A stretch of 64,000 bases of DNA from Pseudothermotoga hypogea DSM 11164 = NBRC 106472 (GCF_000816145.1 NZ_CP007141.1:868001-932000), one strand, 5' to 3'; positions 17,929 to 28,616 are shown, numbered from the stretch's first letter. Program-made: numbers and translations. Notes: generated by a model not told the origin, from the sequence alone.

Positions 17929-19581
17929 TCAGATTCCGGTTTCAACCTCGCTCGCCGTGGCGTACCGCAGACCCTTCTTTTTGGCATAGTACATCGCCAT
18001 GTCCGCAAGCCTTATCAATTGATCGAGCTCTCGTGCATCGTCTGGATAGATCGCAACTCCCACGTTCACACCGACCTGGAAACTCTTGTCATCCAGTTGA
18101 ATCGGTTCTTCAACGATCTGGAATACCCTGTTCAAAAGCTGCGCGAAGTTGTTCCCATCGCAGTCGTACAACAACGCCACGAACTCGTCTCCACCGAACC
18201 TTGAAACAACGTCGCTCTCTCTGAAAACTTTCTCGAGTCTCGAACCGAGGACCTTCAAAACGAGATCACCCGTCTCGTGGCCATATTTGTCGTTGACGTT
18301 TTTGAACCTGCGAAGATCCAAGAACAAAAGTGCGACCTTCTTTCGTTCCCTCTTCGCCAAGGACAGAAGTTTTTCGCCGTACTCTTCGAAGGCTCTTCTG
18401 TTCAACAAACCAGTCAGTGGATCGTGGTTGTACAAATACTCCATCATCTTCTGCTGTTGCATGATCTGCTCGTCTTGCTTGATCTTGAGGAAAACCATGC
18501 CGACGTAGTTCGCAAAAAGTTTTGCAATCTGGAGAGATTCTTCGTCGAACGCATCTTCCCGTTCGAAGTTTTCCAGATTGAAGCTCAAAACGATCTCGTT
18601 TCCTATCTGAACCGGCACGACCAAACTGCACACGATCTCTTCAACTCTGCCATGCTTTTTCAGAATCTCCAACGTCTTCTCATCTTCTCTGTTGAAATTC
18701 ACCATATCGCTCTTCTTCTTTATGGGTTTTTCAAGCCATTTCTTCTGAACCGACTCAGGATACTCGATCTTCGAGAGGCCTTCGAGATCGTACCCAACCG
18801 CTGCGACGTAAACGTGTTTGTCTTGCTTTTTGAGCAGAACGCTCCCAGCTTGAGCGTTTGGGACAACCTCTATGGCTTTCTCGAGGATCAGTTGATAGAG
18901 CTTCTCTCCATTTTGACCCTTCAAATAGTACTCGCTGATCTGCGTCAGCGCTTCGTGGAGCTTTCTGAACTTCCTCTCTCGAGACAAGTTGATCCTCAGA
19001 CGAACCATCTGAACAGCCAAGAAAGTTCCCACAGCGAGAAGAACGGATGAAAAGATCGAGAAGCTGTCCAAAGCCGATTTGCGTAGTTTGTATCTCAGAC
19101 CGTACACGAATTCTTTCCCCGTCGGAGAGATCCGAATATGAGTCACACCGAATTTGTCCAACAACTTTTGCGCATCGACAACCGCGAGCACGAGTTTGTC
19201 CGACACGAAATCGCTGAGATCGTCGTTGTAGACTTTGAAATACATGTGGAGTTTTCCGTTCTTCGAATCGATCTTGAAATAATCGAAATCTCCCGATTCG
19301 TTCAGGACCTTCACTTCTTCGATCTCTGGAAAGTAAGACTTCAGTTCCTCAAACAAGATCGAAGCTTCCTCCAAGTTATCTTCACTCAAAAGCTCGTACA
19401 TCTTGGACCATTGAAAGTAAGACAAGCTCAAACAATTGGCGTAATCTTTCACCGACTCGGCGAAAAGCACTCCCAACTCTTGCACGTAGCTTTTAAAGTG
19501 TGACTTGGCACTGAGATGGAAGATCGTCACCAAAACAACGAACACTAAGAGTGCCACTAACAACGGTATGAACTTCGACAT
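17929..19581 (-). CDS. Membrane diguanylate cyclase (GAF-GGDEF)
   Basis: Makes cyclic di-GMP from two GTP. The 550 residues have an N-terminal membrane helix (FIPLLVALLVFVVLVTIF), a probable extracellular sensor (about 30-170), a second helix (FSIFSSVLLAVGTFLAV), a GAF domain (about 215-370, VPNAQAGSVLLKKQDKHVYV) and a GGDEF domain with SRFGGDEF. An RESD five residues before GGDEF matches the RxxD inhibitory site, so product feedback is expected. The ATG at 19581 has GGGGTGAAGG just before it; the ATG at 19605 has none. A paralogue without the membrane part lies at 51252-52295; both share the AQAGSVL and AAVG(Y/F)DLEGL stretches of GAF. Confidence 0.94.
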   Translation of the reverse strand: MSKFIPLLVALLVFVVLVTIFHLSAKSHFKSYVQELGVLFAESVKDYANCLSLSYFQWSKMYELLSEDNLEEASILFEELKSYFPEIEEVKVLNESGDFDYFKIDSKNGKLHMYFKVYNDDLSDFVSDKLVLAVVDAQKLLDKFGVTHIRISPTGKEFVYGLRYKLRKSALDSFSIFSSVLLAVGTFLAVQMVRLRINLSRERKFRKLHEALTQISEYYLKGQNGEKLYQLILEKAIEVVPNAQAGSVLLKKQDKHVYVAAVGYDLEGLSKIEYPESVQKKWLEKPIKKKSDMVNFNREDEKTLEILKKHGRVEEIVCSLVVPVQIGNEIVLSFNLENFEREDAFDEESLQIAKLFANYVGMVFLKIKQDEQIMQQQKMMEYLYNHDPLTGLLNRRAFEEYGEKLLSLAKRERKKVALLFLDLRRFKNVNDKYGHETGDLVLKVLGSRLEKVFRESDVVSRFGGDEFVALLYDCDGNNFAQLLNRVFQIVEEPIQLDDKSFQVGVNVGVAIYPDDARELDQLIRLADMAMYYAKKKGLRYATASEVETGI

Positions 19582-19674
19582 TCCTTCACCCCACTCACGA
19601 ATCATTCATACCAGAGGTATCGTTCTCTTTCAGTGAGTATAATAACGCGCTGAGCTTGCAACTTTCGACACCTA

Positions 19675-20403
19675 TCACGAGGCAACCACGACGAGCCTCT
19701 TGGCGTTCAGATCGTAAGCTGTCCCGTCCAGTGAACCGTACAGTTCAACGTTCGAAAAACCACACGTTTGAAGCATCATCTTCAACTCTTGTCCACTGTA
19801 CACGTAGTGCTGCAAACTGTACACTTTGTAGCCTCCAGCCTCCAGAACGATCCATTGATTCCTCATTCTCGCCATGCCTGGCTCGAAACTGTGTTTCTCT
19901 ATGAGCATCTTTGAACCTTGCTCACTCACGACTGAGTCTCTGTAGTTTAGTAGGAGCACTTCTTTTGACACCATTTCCATCAGTAACTTGCCATCATTTT
20001 TCAAACTCTTCTTGATGTTTCTCAACACCTTCATGTTTTCTTCCTGATCTTCGAAGTAGCCGAACGAAGTGAACATGTTGATCACAAGATCGAAATGATT
20101 TGGCCTAACGAAGTCTCTCATGTCAGCATGAACGAATTCCACGTTGTCAAGGTCTGAGCACAATTCTTTGGCTTTGCCCAGAAGAAAGCTTGACGCATCG
20201 ACAGCGGTCACGTTGAATCCAAGCCTTGCAAACTCAAAGGCATGCCTTCCTGGCCCACAACAAAGATCGAGTACGTTTCCGCTTCGAATACCACTCAATG
20301 TAACGATTCTTTCTACTTCTTCTTTCGCTGATTGGAAACGCGCTGGTCGAAACAGCCAATCGTACATGTCTTTCCAGAAATCTTCGTTCGCGAACCAACT
20401 CAC
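19675..20403 (-). CDS. Class I SAM-dependent methyltransferase
   Basis: A 242-residue cytoplasmic methyltransferase. Motif I is VLDLCCGPGRHAFEFARLG, followed by the acidic end VTAVDAS; motif II/III are HADMRDFVRPNHFDLVINM. The substrate is not shown by the sequence. The GTG at 20403 is preferred over the GTG at 20412, as the latter lies inside the ribosome site GGGGGTGAGG. It ends about 94 bases before the diguanylate cyclase start on the same strand and is divergent from the ABC operon. Related Thermotoga proteins are annotated only as generic methyltransferases. Confidence 0.9.
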   Translation of the reverse strand: MSWFANEDFWKDMYDWLFRPARFQSAKEEVERIVTLSGIRSGNVLDLCCGPGRHAFEFARLGFNVTAVDASSFLLGKAKELCSDLDNVEFVHADMRDFVRPNHFDLVINMFTSFGYFEDQEENMKVLRNIKKSLKNDGKLLMEMVSKEVLLLNYRDSVVSEQGSKMLIEKHSFEPGMARMRNQWIVLEAGGYKVYSLQHYVYSGQELKMMLQTCGFSNVELYGSLDGTAYDLNAKRLVVVAS

Positions 20404-20489
20404 ACTCCTCACCCCCTTTGTATCGGAAAGTATAACATTTTCTCATCTCAATCTGAAATCGAATCTTTCGCTGAATGTGTGCCTCTCGC

Positions 20490-20519
20490 TTGACAGTTTT
20501 CAAAACAGCATGATAGAAT
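20490..20519 (+). promoter_or_regulatory. Promoter of the dpp/opp operon
   Basis: TTGACA at 20490-20495 and TAGAAT at 20514-20519 with an 18-base spacer, 38 bases before the first gene. This is the best sigma-70-type promoter match I found in the window. Confidence 0.75.
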
Positions 20520-20556
20520 AAGTGCCAATAACTTCTGTTTAGGAGGTGAGGTGTGA

Positions 20557-22104
20557 GTGCGTAGGTTTGTGGTGTTACTCGCGGTTCTTCTCTCTGTGGC
20601 CATCTTCGCGGCGAAGTACGGAGGCACAGTGAGGTTTCTCATCGGAGTGGACGTCACCACACTTTTGCCCGGCAACATCCCAGATTCGATCAGCACCATC
20701 GTTGGGATGCACATCTTCGAAGGGCTCGTCGACTATGATGAGAACCTCAGAATCATCCCCGTGCTCGCCGAGAGATGGGAAATCCTTGACAATGGTACCG
20801 CCTACGTCTTTCATCTTCGCAAGAACGTCAAGTTCCACGACGGAGCAGATTTCAACGCTCACGCTGTGAAGAAGAACTTCGACTATCTCTTCTCCGCGAA
20901 CCTCAGGAACGTCGGTCAGTACAAAGGCATCATCAAGGAAGTTCAAGTGATCGACGACTACACGGTCAAGATCGTGCTTTTCCAGCCGAACTCGACCTTC
21001 CTCTACAGGCTCGCTCAGTCGAGCGGTTGGATGGTCTCACCGCAGGCCATCGAAAAGTTCGGACACGATCCAGCACTGATGTCTAAGAACCCCATAGGCA
21101 CTGGTCCATTCATGTTCAAAGAATGGAAGGCCGGGGAGAGCGTCGAGCTTGTGAAGAATCCCAACTACTGGCGTCAGGGTTTGCCTTATCTGGACAGAAT
21201 AATCTTCAGAGTCGTAGCGGAGGACGTCTCACGCGTGAACCAAGTCAGGGCGGGGGACGCAGACTTCATGTACAACCCACCACCCGCTCTGTTTGCGGCA
21301 CTTCAGCAGGACAAATCGCTGAAAGTCGAGGTCGTGCCAACCGTGAGGACGATCTTCATAGGTTTGAACACTTCCAGAGCTCCTCTGAACGACGTGAGGG
21401 TCAGGCAAGCGCTCAACTACGCTGTGGACAAAGAAAAGCTCTGCAGGGTACTCATGAAAGGCCTCGCAAAGCCATCGGATTCACCGCTTTCGAGCAGGAC
21501 TTTCGGTTATTTCTCAACGGGAGGTTATCCATACGATCCTAACAAAGCGAAACAACTGTTGAAAGAAGCCGGTTATGAGAATCTCAAGCTCGAACTCATA
21601 ACACCGAAAGGAAGATACCTAAACGATTACGAAACCGCGGTGGCCATCCAGGGTATGCTCAAAGAGGTGGGCGTCACGGTGGACGTGAAGCCGATGGAAT
21701 GGGGAAGCTACGTAAGCAAGATACTTTCAAGAAAACCCGAAGATTGGGACTATCAGATGTTCTTACTCGGCTGGGCTCCTGGAACCGCGGAGGGTCACCA
21801 GGTGTTGTTCCCCCTCTTCCACTCTTCAAACCGCATGGACAGTCCCAATGCAACGATGCGTTACAACAACTACTTCTACAGCAATCCAAAGGTTGACGAG
21901 CTCATAGACAAGATCGCGGTGGAAACAGACGAGAAAAAGCTTTTAGAATATTTCAAGGAAGCACAAAAGCTCGTTGTTCAGGATGCTCCTTGGATCTTCC
22001 TCTACGAAATGAACATCGCTGCGGTGATGCGCAAAGAATTACAGGGCGTCAAAATCTATCCCACCGAACGTGTGAGCTTGGCAGAAGCTTGGATCGATCG
22101 TTGA
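20557..22104 (+). CDS. ABC transporter substrate-binding protein, family 5 (oligopeptide/oligosaccharide)
   Basis: A 515-residue periplasmic binding protein of the SBP_bac_5 family. The signal peptide is MRRFVVLLAVLLSVAIFAAK, with an AxA-like end and no lipobox Cys, so it is probably a freely secreted, soluble protein. Family hallmarks are the early YDENLRIIPVLAERWEIL and TYVFHLRKNVKFHDGADF-like stretch, IGTGPFMFKEWKAGE, NPNYW, and RQALNYAVDKEKL. In Thermotogota members of this family bind peptides or oligosaccharides, so ligand cannot be assigned. The GTG at 20557 follows AGGAGGTGAG. It leads a five-gene operon and is followed by a perfect stem-loop. Confidence 0.95.
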   Translation: MRRFVVLLAVLLSVAIFAAKYGGTVRFLIGVDVTTLLPGNIPDSISTIVGMHIFEGLVDYDENLRIIPVLAERWEILDNGTAYVFHLRKNVKFHDGADFNAHAVKKNFDYLFSANLRNVGQYKGIIKEVQVIDDYTVKIVLFQPNSTFLYRLAQSSGWMVSPQAIEKFGHDPALMSKNPIGTGPFMFKEWKAGESVELVKNPNYWRQGLPYLDRIIFRVVAEDVSRVNQVRAGDADFMYNPPPALFAALQQDKSLKVEVVPTVRTIFIGLNTSRAPLNDVRVRQALNYAVDKEKLCRVLMKGLAKPSDSPLSSRTFGYFSTGGYPYDPNKAKQLLKEAGYENLKLELITPKGRYLNDYETAVAIQGMLKEVGVTVDVKPMEWGSYVSKILSRKPEDWDYQMFLLGWAPGTAEGHQVLFPLFHSSNRMDSPNATMRYNNYFYSNPKVDELIDKIAVETDEKKLLEYFKEAQKLVVQDAPWIFLYEMNIAAVMRKELQGVKIYPTERVSLAEAWIDR

Positions 22105-22108
22105 CATC

Positions 22109-22130
22109 GAGGGTGGCACCCGCCACCCTC
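22109..22130 (+). repeat. Intercistronic stem-loop after the binding-protein gene
   Basis: Perfect 9-bp inverted repeat GAGGGTGGC-ACCC-GCCACCCTC starting 5 bases after the stop, without a T tract. Such a structure would guard the 3' end of the binding-protein message and reduce readthrough into the permease genes; see the similar one at 43182-43203. Confidence 0.75.
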
Positions 22131-22151
22131 ATTGAAGGAAGGTGATCAGCC

Positions 22152-23069
22152 TTGCTCAAGTTCGTCGTCAGAAGACTTCTGCTTCTGATACCTGTTGTCA
22201 TAGGTGTTTCAATAGTTTCTTTCTCCATCATGCACATGATTCCGGGTGATCCGGCGCGCATCATCGCTGGTGAAGGTGCGACGGTCGAGGACATCATGTC
22301 GATACGTATAAAGTACGGTCTGGACAGACCTCTAATCGAGCAATACCTCAGATTCATGAAGGGAATAATCACGAACGATCTGAGATCCATCAGAACAGAA
22401 AGGCCCATACTCACCGAGTTGCTTCCAAGATTCGCAAACACGGCTCAGCTCGCACTCGTGAGCATAATCATCTCCTCCGTGATTGGTGTGACGCTCGGCA
22501 TCGTGTCGGCGGTGAAACGGAACAGCTGGATCGACACGTTCTCCATGGTCTTCTCACTCGTGGGTGTTTCGATGCCAATCTTCTGGCTCGGAATTCTTCT
22601 GATCATTCTCTTCGCGGTCACACTCAGATGGCTTCCATCTGGCGGAAAGGGTGGTATAGAGCATTTGATACTGCCGGCGTTGACGCTCGGGCTCGCCACC
22701 TCGGCGATCATAGCGAGGATGACGCGCGCGAGCGTGCTCGAGGTGTTGAACCAAGATTACGTGAGAACCGTCGTGGCGTTCGGTCTTCCTAAGAGAAAAG
22801 TGATTTACAAATACGTTCTGAGGAATGCGTTGATCCCCGTTGTGACCGTGATAGGGCTTCAGTTCGGATACCTTCTGGGTGGTGCGGTGCTCACTGAGAG
22901 CGTCTTCGGATGGCCCGGTCTTGGAAGGTTCGTGGTCGACTCGATCTTCAGCAGAGACTACATCGCGGTACAAGTTGGAATAATGATGATCGCAACAACC
23001 TTCGTGCTCGTGAACCTACTCGTGGACCTTGTGTATGCACTCATAGACCCAAGGTTGAGGCGAGGTTGA
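22152..23069 (+). CDS. ABC transporter permease, DppB/OppB type
   Basis: A 305-residue inner-membrane permease with six hydrophobic segments and the N-terminal family motif MLKFVVRRLLLLIPVVIGVS. The EAA loop with its Gly (RTVVAFGLPKRKVIYKYVLR) contacts the ATPases, and GGAVLTESVFGWPGLGRFV is the family-specific run. The start is TTG at 22152, with GAAGGTGATC upstream. It overlaps the next permease (stop TGA, start ATG in TGATG). Together with the second permease it should form the pore for the ligand delivered by the binding protein at 20557. Confidence 0.95.
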   Translation: MLKFVVRRLLLLIPVVIGVSIVSFSIMHMIPGDPARIIAGEGATVEDIMSIRIKYGLDRPLIEQYLRFMKGIITNDLRSIRTERPILTELLPRFANTAQLALVSIIISSVIGVTLGIVSAVKRNSWIDTFSMVFSLVGVSMPIFWLGILLIILFAVTLRWLPSGGKGGIEHLILPALTLGLATSAIIARMTRASVLEVLNQDYVRTVVAFGLPKRKVIYKYVLRNALIPVVTVIGLQFGYLLGGAVLTESVFGWPGLGRFVVDSIFSRDYIAVQVGIMMIATTFVLVNLLVDLVYALIDPRLRRG

Positions 23070-23925
23070 TGCGCATGAAGAAGAGAACTTCTTCCTTGAT
23101 CATACTGAAACGCATGGCGAGGAACAAAGGTGCGATCTTCGGTTTGATCGTCGTTCTTCTCATCGTTTTCGTGGCCATCTTTGCCCCTGTCATCGCCCCA
23201 AAGGATCCTTACAAACAAGATCTTTTGGCAAGTTTGGAACCACCGTCTTGGAAACATCCCTTCGGCACGGACGTGTTTGGAAGGGACGTGTTGAGCAGAG
23301 TGATCTACGGAGCAAGGACTTCCCTCTCCATTTCGTCGCTCGCTGTACTGATAGCCTTCATCCTTGGAGCAACGGTTGGTACGATCGCTGGTTACTTCGG
23401 TGGCGTGTTGGACGAAGTGTTGATGAGAATCCTCGACGTGCTCATGGCGTTTCCTGACATACTTTTGGCCATCGCGATAGTCGCCGCACTGGGTCCTGGA
23501 AAGATCAATCTGGTGGTGGCGATCGCGATATATTCCTTCCCACAGTTTGCAAGGGTCATGCGCGCTTCCGCGTTGACGATCAAAAGTTCCGAGTACGTAG
23601 AAGCGGCAAAAGCGATCGGTGAATCTAACCTCTCCATAATGGTGCGATACGTTCTGCCCAACGCACTGGCACCGCTGCTCGTTCAGGCAACGTTGAGAAT
23701 GGCGACCGCTGTGCTCACCATCTCAGGCTTGAGCTTTTTGGGGCTCGGAGTGAAACCACCCGAGGCCGAATGGGGAACCGACCTTGCCATGGCGAGGGTG
23801 TATCTTGAAATAGCGCCACATCTGGGCATATTCCCAGGCCTGGCGTTGTTCATAACGGTGCTCGGTTTTAACCTCTTCGGCGACGGCTTGAACGACGCGC
23901 TGAACCCTCGCCTGAAGGACAGGTG

Positions 23926-23926
<1 letters not shown>
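23069..23926 (+). CDS. ABC transporter permease, DppC/OppC type
   Basis: A 285-residue partner permease. The N-terminal cytoplasmic tail and first helix (ILKRMARNKGAIFGLIVVLL) are followed by the family marker FGTDVFGRDVLSRVIYGARTSL, several helices, the coupling EAA loop KSSEYVEAAKAIGESNLSIM and the C-terminal GLGVKPPEAEWGTDLA. The ATG at 23069 overlaps the stop of the previous gene by one base; a second ATG at 23075 is possible. The stop in turn overlaps the ATPase start. Nothing unusual was seen. Confidence 0.95.
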
Positions 23927-24908
<982 letters not shown>

Positions 24909-24912
<4 letters not shown>

Positions 24913-25883
24913 AGTTGCTGAAGGTTGAAAGACTAATCAAGGACTTTTCGATCAAACTGGGATTCTTCGGTGGCAAGCATGTAATAAGGCCCATCAACGA
25001 CGTTTCTTTCGAGATAGACGAAGGTGAGACACTGGGTGTTGTGGGAGAGTCCGGTTGTGGAAAGACCACGTTGGGCCGGACGGTCATAAGACTCTACGAA
25101 CCCAGCGGTGGAAAGATCTATTTCGACGGCGTGGAGATCACGAACCTCAAGGAAAGACAGTTCAGGAATTTCAGAAGAAACATGCAGATCGTTTTTCAAG
25201 ATCCTTTTTCATCTCTCAATCCAAGAATGACAGTCTACGACACCCTCGCAAGACCGTTGCGCATACACAAGGTTGTGTCTAAGTCCGAAGAGAAGGATCT
25301 CATCGTTTCAACGCTCGAGAGCGTGGGACTCAAATCAGAGCACCTCGGCAGATTCCCACACGAATTCTCCGGCGGACAGAGACAGAGGATTGCGATCGCA
25401 AGAGCTATAATAACCAAACCGAAGTTCATCGTCCTCGATGAACCAACCAGTGCACTCGACGTTTCCGTTCAAGCGCAGATAGCGAACCTGTTGAAGGAGC
25501 TCAAGCAAAAACTGAAGCTGACGTATCTTTTCATCTCCCACGATCTTTCCGTCATCCAGTTTTTGAGTGACAAGATCGCGGTGATGTACCTCGGACAGAT
25601 CGTGGAGATGGGAACAGCAGAGACTGTGATCAGAGAAACGCTCCATCCTTACACGAAACTCTTGTTCAGTTCGATTCCCGTCCCGGATCCAGAAAAAAGA
25701 ATGAAGTTTTCCATCGATGTCAGCGAGGTACCGTCGCTGGCGAACATCACCAAGGGTTGTCCGTTCTTCGATAGGTGTCCTTCAAGGATGAAAGAATGTA
25801 AGGAGTTCAGACCGAAGTTGGTGAACGTGAAAGAAGACCATGCCGTCGCATGCTTCTTGTACCACAACGAGATACACCAATGA
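24909..25883 (+). CDS. ABC transporter ATPase, DppF/OppF type
   Basis: A 324-residue second ATPase; it would pair with the DppD-type subunit. Walker A is GESGCGKTT, the Q-loop FQDPFSSLNP, the signature FSGGQRQRIAIA, Walker B FIVLDEPTSALDV, and the H-loop ISHD. The C-terminal half has the cysteine cluster GCPFFDRCPSRMKEC. It is the last gene of the operon. The stop codon lies in the terminator stem, so termination follows at once. Confidence 0.95.
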
Positions 25884-25904
25884 GCGGCTCGCGCCGCTCT
25901 TTCT
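25882..25904 (+). terminator. Terminator of the dpp/opp operon
   Basis: Stem GAGCGGC-TCGC-GCCGCTC followed by TTTCTC. It overlaps the stop codon of the last gene. Confidence 0.75.
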
Positions 25905-25914
25905 CACAAAAAAT

Positions 25915-26187
25915 GGTGCCACGGACCCACCTTCGACAAGCCCAAACCGAGGCATAACTGAGCTTCCAGCTCCAGCCAGGCTCCCCTGCGGCACACGGTG
26001 CTACCGCTTATGGCTGCTTCCTTCCGGACCTGACCAGGTTCACGGCGCACCGTTGCACAGGACCCAGCCTTCATCGCCTTCCGCCCAGTCTGTGTCTCGA
26101 CATGGACCGCCTCCGGTGGGAGTTCGGCCCCGCGTGTGGCGGATTTCGGGTACAGGGGACCGCCAGCCCCCCGCCTACCGTGACACC
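25915..26187 (-). ncRNA. ffs: Signal recognition particle RNA (large bacterial form)
   Basis: On the minus strand the Ffh-binding core reads GGUCAGGUCCGGAAGGAAGC, with the GGAA tetraloop motif, flanked by a pairing domain. The two ends are perfectly complementary: GGUGUCACGG at 26187 to 26178 and CCGUGGCACC at 25924 to 25915, so the RNA is about 273 bases. That is the large form with an Alu domain, as in Bacillus and Thermotoga, not the 110-base enterobacterial form. After the 3' end comes ATTTTTTG, a short U tract. A TATAAT stands 6 bases upstream of the 5' end. Confidence 0.95.
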
Positions 26188-26192
26188 AAACA

Positions 26193-26198
26193 TATTAT
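26193..26198 (-). promoter_or_regulatory. -10 element of the SRP RNA promoter
   Basis: TATAAT on the minus strand, 5 bases before the deduced 5' end of the RNA. A weak TTCGAG lies 18 bases further upstream. Confidence 0.65.
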
Positions 26199-26281
26199 AC
26201 ACGAGCACTCGAACTTCTCGAACGTTTGGTCGATGAAATTGTGTGGTACAATGAGATCAACAAAACTTGGGGGGTGAGACT

Positions 26282-26863
26282 ATGAAGCAAGCTGGTTTGT
26301 TGGCAGGTGTGGGGCTGTTGTGCTCTTACCTTCTCTCCATGATACCTGGCGCAGGATGGGTCTTCTCGCTCGTCGGACTGGTGTTGTTCCTGGTTGGTGT
26401 TCACAAGATCTCACAGTTGACTAACCAGAGGGAGATCTTTAATCTTTTCTTGCTTCCCGTGATCCTCGGCTTCGTCGGGATCACCATAGCCTCCATCATG
26501 GTGATCGGTGCAGTGATGCGTACGATGATGACAGGTGGCTTCGGCATCGCTTCGCTCGGAGTTACGACGATTCTGGTGATGGTTGTTTCTGTGGTTCTCT
26601 TGATCATCAGCTTGATCTCGTACGTGAAAGCGTACAGATTGCTCGCACAGGTGACGAACATGAACATCTTCAACACCGTGGCGAGCCTGTACAAGTGGGG
26701 TGCGATCCTGCTAATCGTGTTCGGTGTCGGTGCGATACTCATGTTCGCAGGCGTGATCGTCGCCATGGTCGGTTTCTTCTCGATGGAGGAAAGATCTGCA
26801 TCTCAGTGGCGAGTTCACAGGACCGTTTCGTGTTTGCAACAGCACGGTCCGTATGCATATTAA
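26282..26863 (+). CDS. DUF996-type membrane protein
   Basis: A 193-residue membrane protein with about five hydrophobic helices (for example GAGWVFSLVGLVLFLVGVHK and WGAILLIVFGVGAILMFAG), and the KISQLTNQREIFNLFLLPVI stretch that recalls DUF996 proteins of archaea and thermophiles. Function is unknown. The ATG at 26282 follows GGGGGGTGAG. The last 24 residues (after FFSMEE) are polar and unlike the family end as I remember it; the +1 frame remains open to 26927. A frameshift near 26790, natural or by sequencing, is possible. It may end at the terminator at 27095. A possible -10 TACAAT stands at 26247-26252. Confidence 0.75.
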   Translation: MKQAGLLAGVGLLCSYLLSMIPGAGWVFSLVGLVLFLVGVHKISQLTNQREIFNLFLLPVILGFVGITIASIMVIGAVMRTMMTGGFGIASLGVTTILVMVVSVVLLIISLISYVKAYRLLAQVTNMNIFNTVASLYKWGAILLIVFGVGAILMFAGVIVAMVGFFSMEERSASQWRVHRTVSCLQQHGPYAY

Positions 26864-27094
26864 TGGGAGCGCTCTCAGAAAGATTGATGTGGCGAGATCC
26901 ATAGTCTCGATGTGGTCCTCATTTTAATTCATCGTGAGGCGTGTGCTCCTGAGTATTCTGTGGATTTTAGAAAGTTGAGCCACAACGATGCCACGACAAG
27001 TTCACACGTCAAATCCACAGACGATGAAAACGTTCTCTAAACAGATTCGGATCTTGAACAGTGAGAGCTTCTTCACGAAAAACGATCGAGAAAG

Positions 27095-27116
27095 GCCTCC
27101 TTACGGAGGCTTTTTT
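27095..27116 (+). terminator. Terminator after the DUF996 gene
   Basis: Stem GCCTCC-TTAC-GGAGGC followed by six T on the plus strand. It lies 230 bases after the DUF996 stop; the bases between them (26864-27094) hold no gene I can support. It is 14 bases from the stop of the converging FAD-protein gene. Confidence 0.8.
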
Positions 27117-27130
27117 CATTCCAAAACGAT

Positions 27131-28456
27131 TCAGAGCCTGAGCGCCCTTATGTAACCCATCGAAGTTGCGTACTGAATCGATCTGGTCCAACCGCTGCAA
27201 TCACCTATCACGTGCAAATGTTCCACCACATCGTTACAGAACTTGTTGGAGTAGAATTTCACCTCAACCGCGTACAGCAAATTGTCGAAGTACGCGACAC
27301 CTCTTATCACTCGATCGAGGTTGTCTATGAAGTCCACGAGCGATTCTCGTATCTTCGATGGAAATACAAGATTCGCATCTCCCAGTATGAAACTGTCTTC
27401 GTGTAGCGTCGGCTGAACCCTTCCGAGTCGTTTTGTTCTTCTGTATTCCTTGAAATCTCCGTAAGTTTGCAGGATAACTTTTTCTCTGTCGCCTGCGAGA
27501 ATGTTCGCAAGCTTGGCCAGGTTCTTACCGTAGCCTGTTGGATCCTTGAAGGGTTCTGTGAACCTCGTGGTGACGAGAACGGCGAAGTTCGTGTTCTGTG
27601 TCTTGTGATGGGTGTCGGAATAACCGTTCACCGTGGTGAAATCTTCGTACTTTTCGAGCGTCACTTTACCTGCGGGGTTCTGACAGAACAACCTGCACAT
27701 GTAACCGGTCCTGGTTTTGTATCTGACCTTCACCTCGTACATGTCGAAGAACTCTTCCATCACGTGGTTCGGAAGCTCGTACCTGACACCTATGTCAACG
27801 TAATAATTCTCCCTGACGAGCTGCGGATACTTTTCCTTGATGCGGTCCATCAATCTGTGGCCACTCCTGCCGACGGCGACCACGAGTTCGTCGAACACGA
27901 ACTCGCCTTTGTTTGTGATGACTTTATGTTTTGAACCCAGTTCGACATCTTCAACGATCGTGTCGAACACGAAGTGCACGTTCTTGAAGGACGAGAAGTG
28001 CTCGAACAAATTGTTGTTCGTGTCTTTGAGTACATCCGTTCCCAAGTGGAAGAAATAAGCCTTGATCGGTTCAAAACCGTGATCGTAGAACTTTCTGTAT
28101 GTCTCATCGTCCGCGAAGGATTCGCCGAACTCTATCTTTTTTCCATCCTTCTCGAAAGATTTGAGATACTCTATAGGATCGATTCTCTCCTTCAGCGTGG
28201 GCCGATAACCTGAATGGCTCAAGTACAACTCGACGATCTTGTACTGCACCTCAAAAGGTATATCCAGTTCGCCACCCATGCCCCTGCTCACGAAGATCTT
28301 TCCGTCCATTCGCACACCGGAAATGGTGTTGTGGGCGTGGTCCTTCCCTCTTTCGAACACGACGATCTCGTAATCGTCGATCTTCTTAGATTCGATCAAA
28401 CCCTGCAGAAAACCGATCGCAGCAGCTCCAAATCCCACGATGCCCATCTTTTTCAT
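27131..28456 (-). CDS. FAD-dependent dehydrogenase-like protein (COG2509 type)
   Basis: A 441-residue flavoprotein. The N-terminal dinucleotide fold is MGIVGFGAAAIGFLQGL, with the acidic end of the second strand in IVVFERGKD, then a segment VSRGMGGELD. ELVVAVGRSGHR (about 225) and a C-terminal LHVIGDCSGWTRSIQYATSMG are the second and third FAD contact regions of the family. The substrate is unknown. The ATG at 28456 is preceded by GGAGGGATCG; an upstream codon at 28501 lacks a site. It is divergent from the P-type ATPase and converges with the DUF996 transcript. Confidence 0.88.
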   Translation of the reverse strand: MKKMGIVGFGAAAIGFLQGLIESKKIDDYEIVVFERGKDHAHNTISGVRMDGKIFVSRGMGGELDIPFEVQYKIVELYLSHSGYRPTLKERIDPIEYLKSFEKDGKKIEFGESFADDETYRKFYDHGFEPIKAYFFHLGTDVLKDTNNNLFEHFSSFKNVHFVFDTIVEDVELGSKHKVITNKGEFVFDELVVAVGRSGHRLMDRIKEKYPQLVRENYYVDIGVRYELPNHVMEEFFDMYEVKVRYKTRTGYMCRLFCQNPAGKVTLEKYEDFTTVNGYSDTHHKTQNTNFAVLVTTRFTEPFKDPTGYGKNLAKLANILAGDREKVILQTYGDFKEYRRTKRLGRVQPTLHEDSFILGDANLVFPSKIRESLVDFIDNLDRVIRGVAYFDNLLYAVEVKFYSNKFCNDVVEHLHVIGDCSGWTRSIQYATSMGYIRALRL

Positions 28457-28616
28457 TTCCACGATCCCTCCACTTGCGCAACGATTTCCACATCCATTCA
28501 ATATACTACATGGGCAGGTCTCACGTGTGTTGAGTTTAAGACATGCTTTCGCAAGAATTGTGCAACGATTCGACCTTAGACTTTAACTTGGGTCAAAAGC
28601 GAGGGGTGATGGCGCG

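Noticed and set aside
20234-20503. Minus-strand 89-codon frame upstream of the methyltransferase
   Set aside because: It is very basic and low in hydrophobic order, overlaps the methyltransferase in another frame and crosses the ABC operon promoter.
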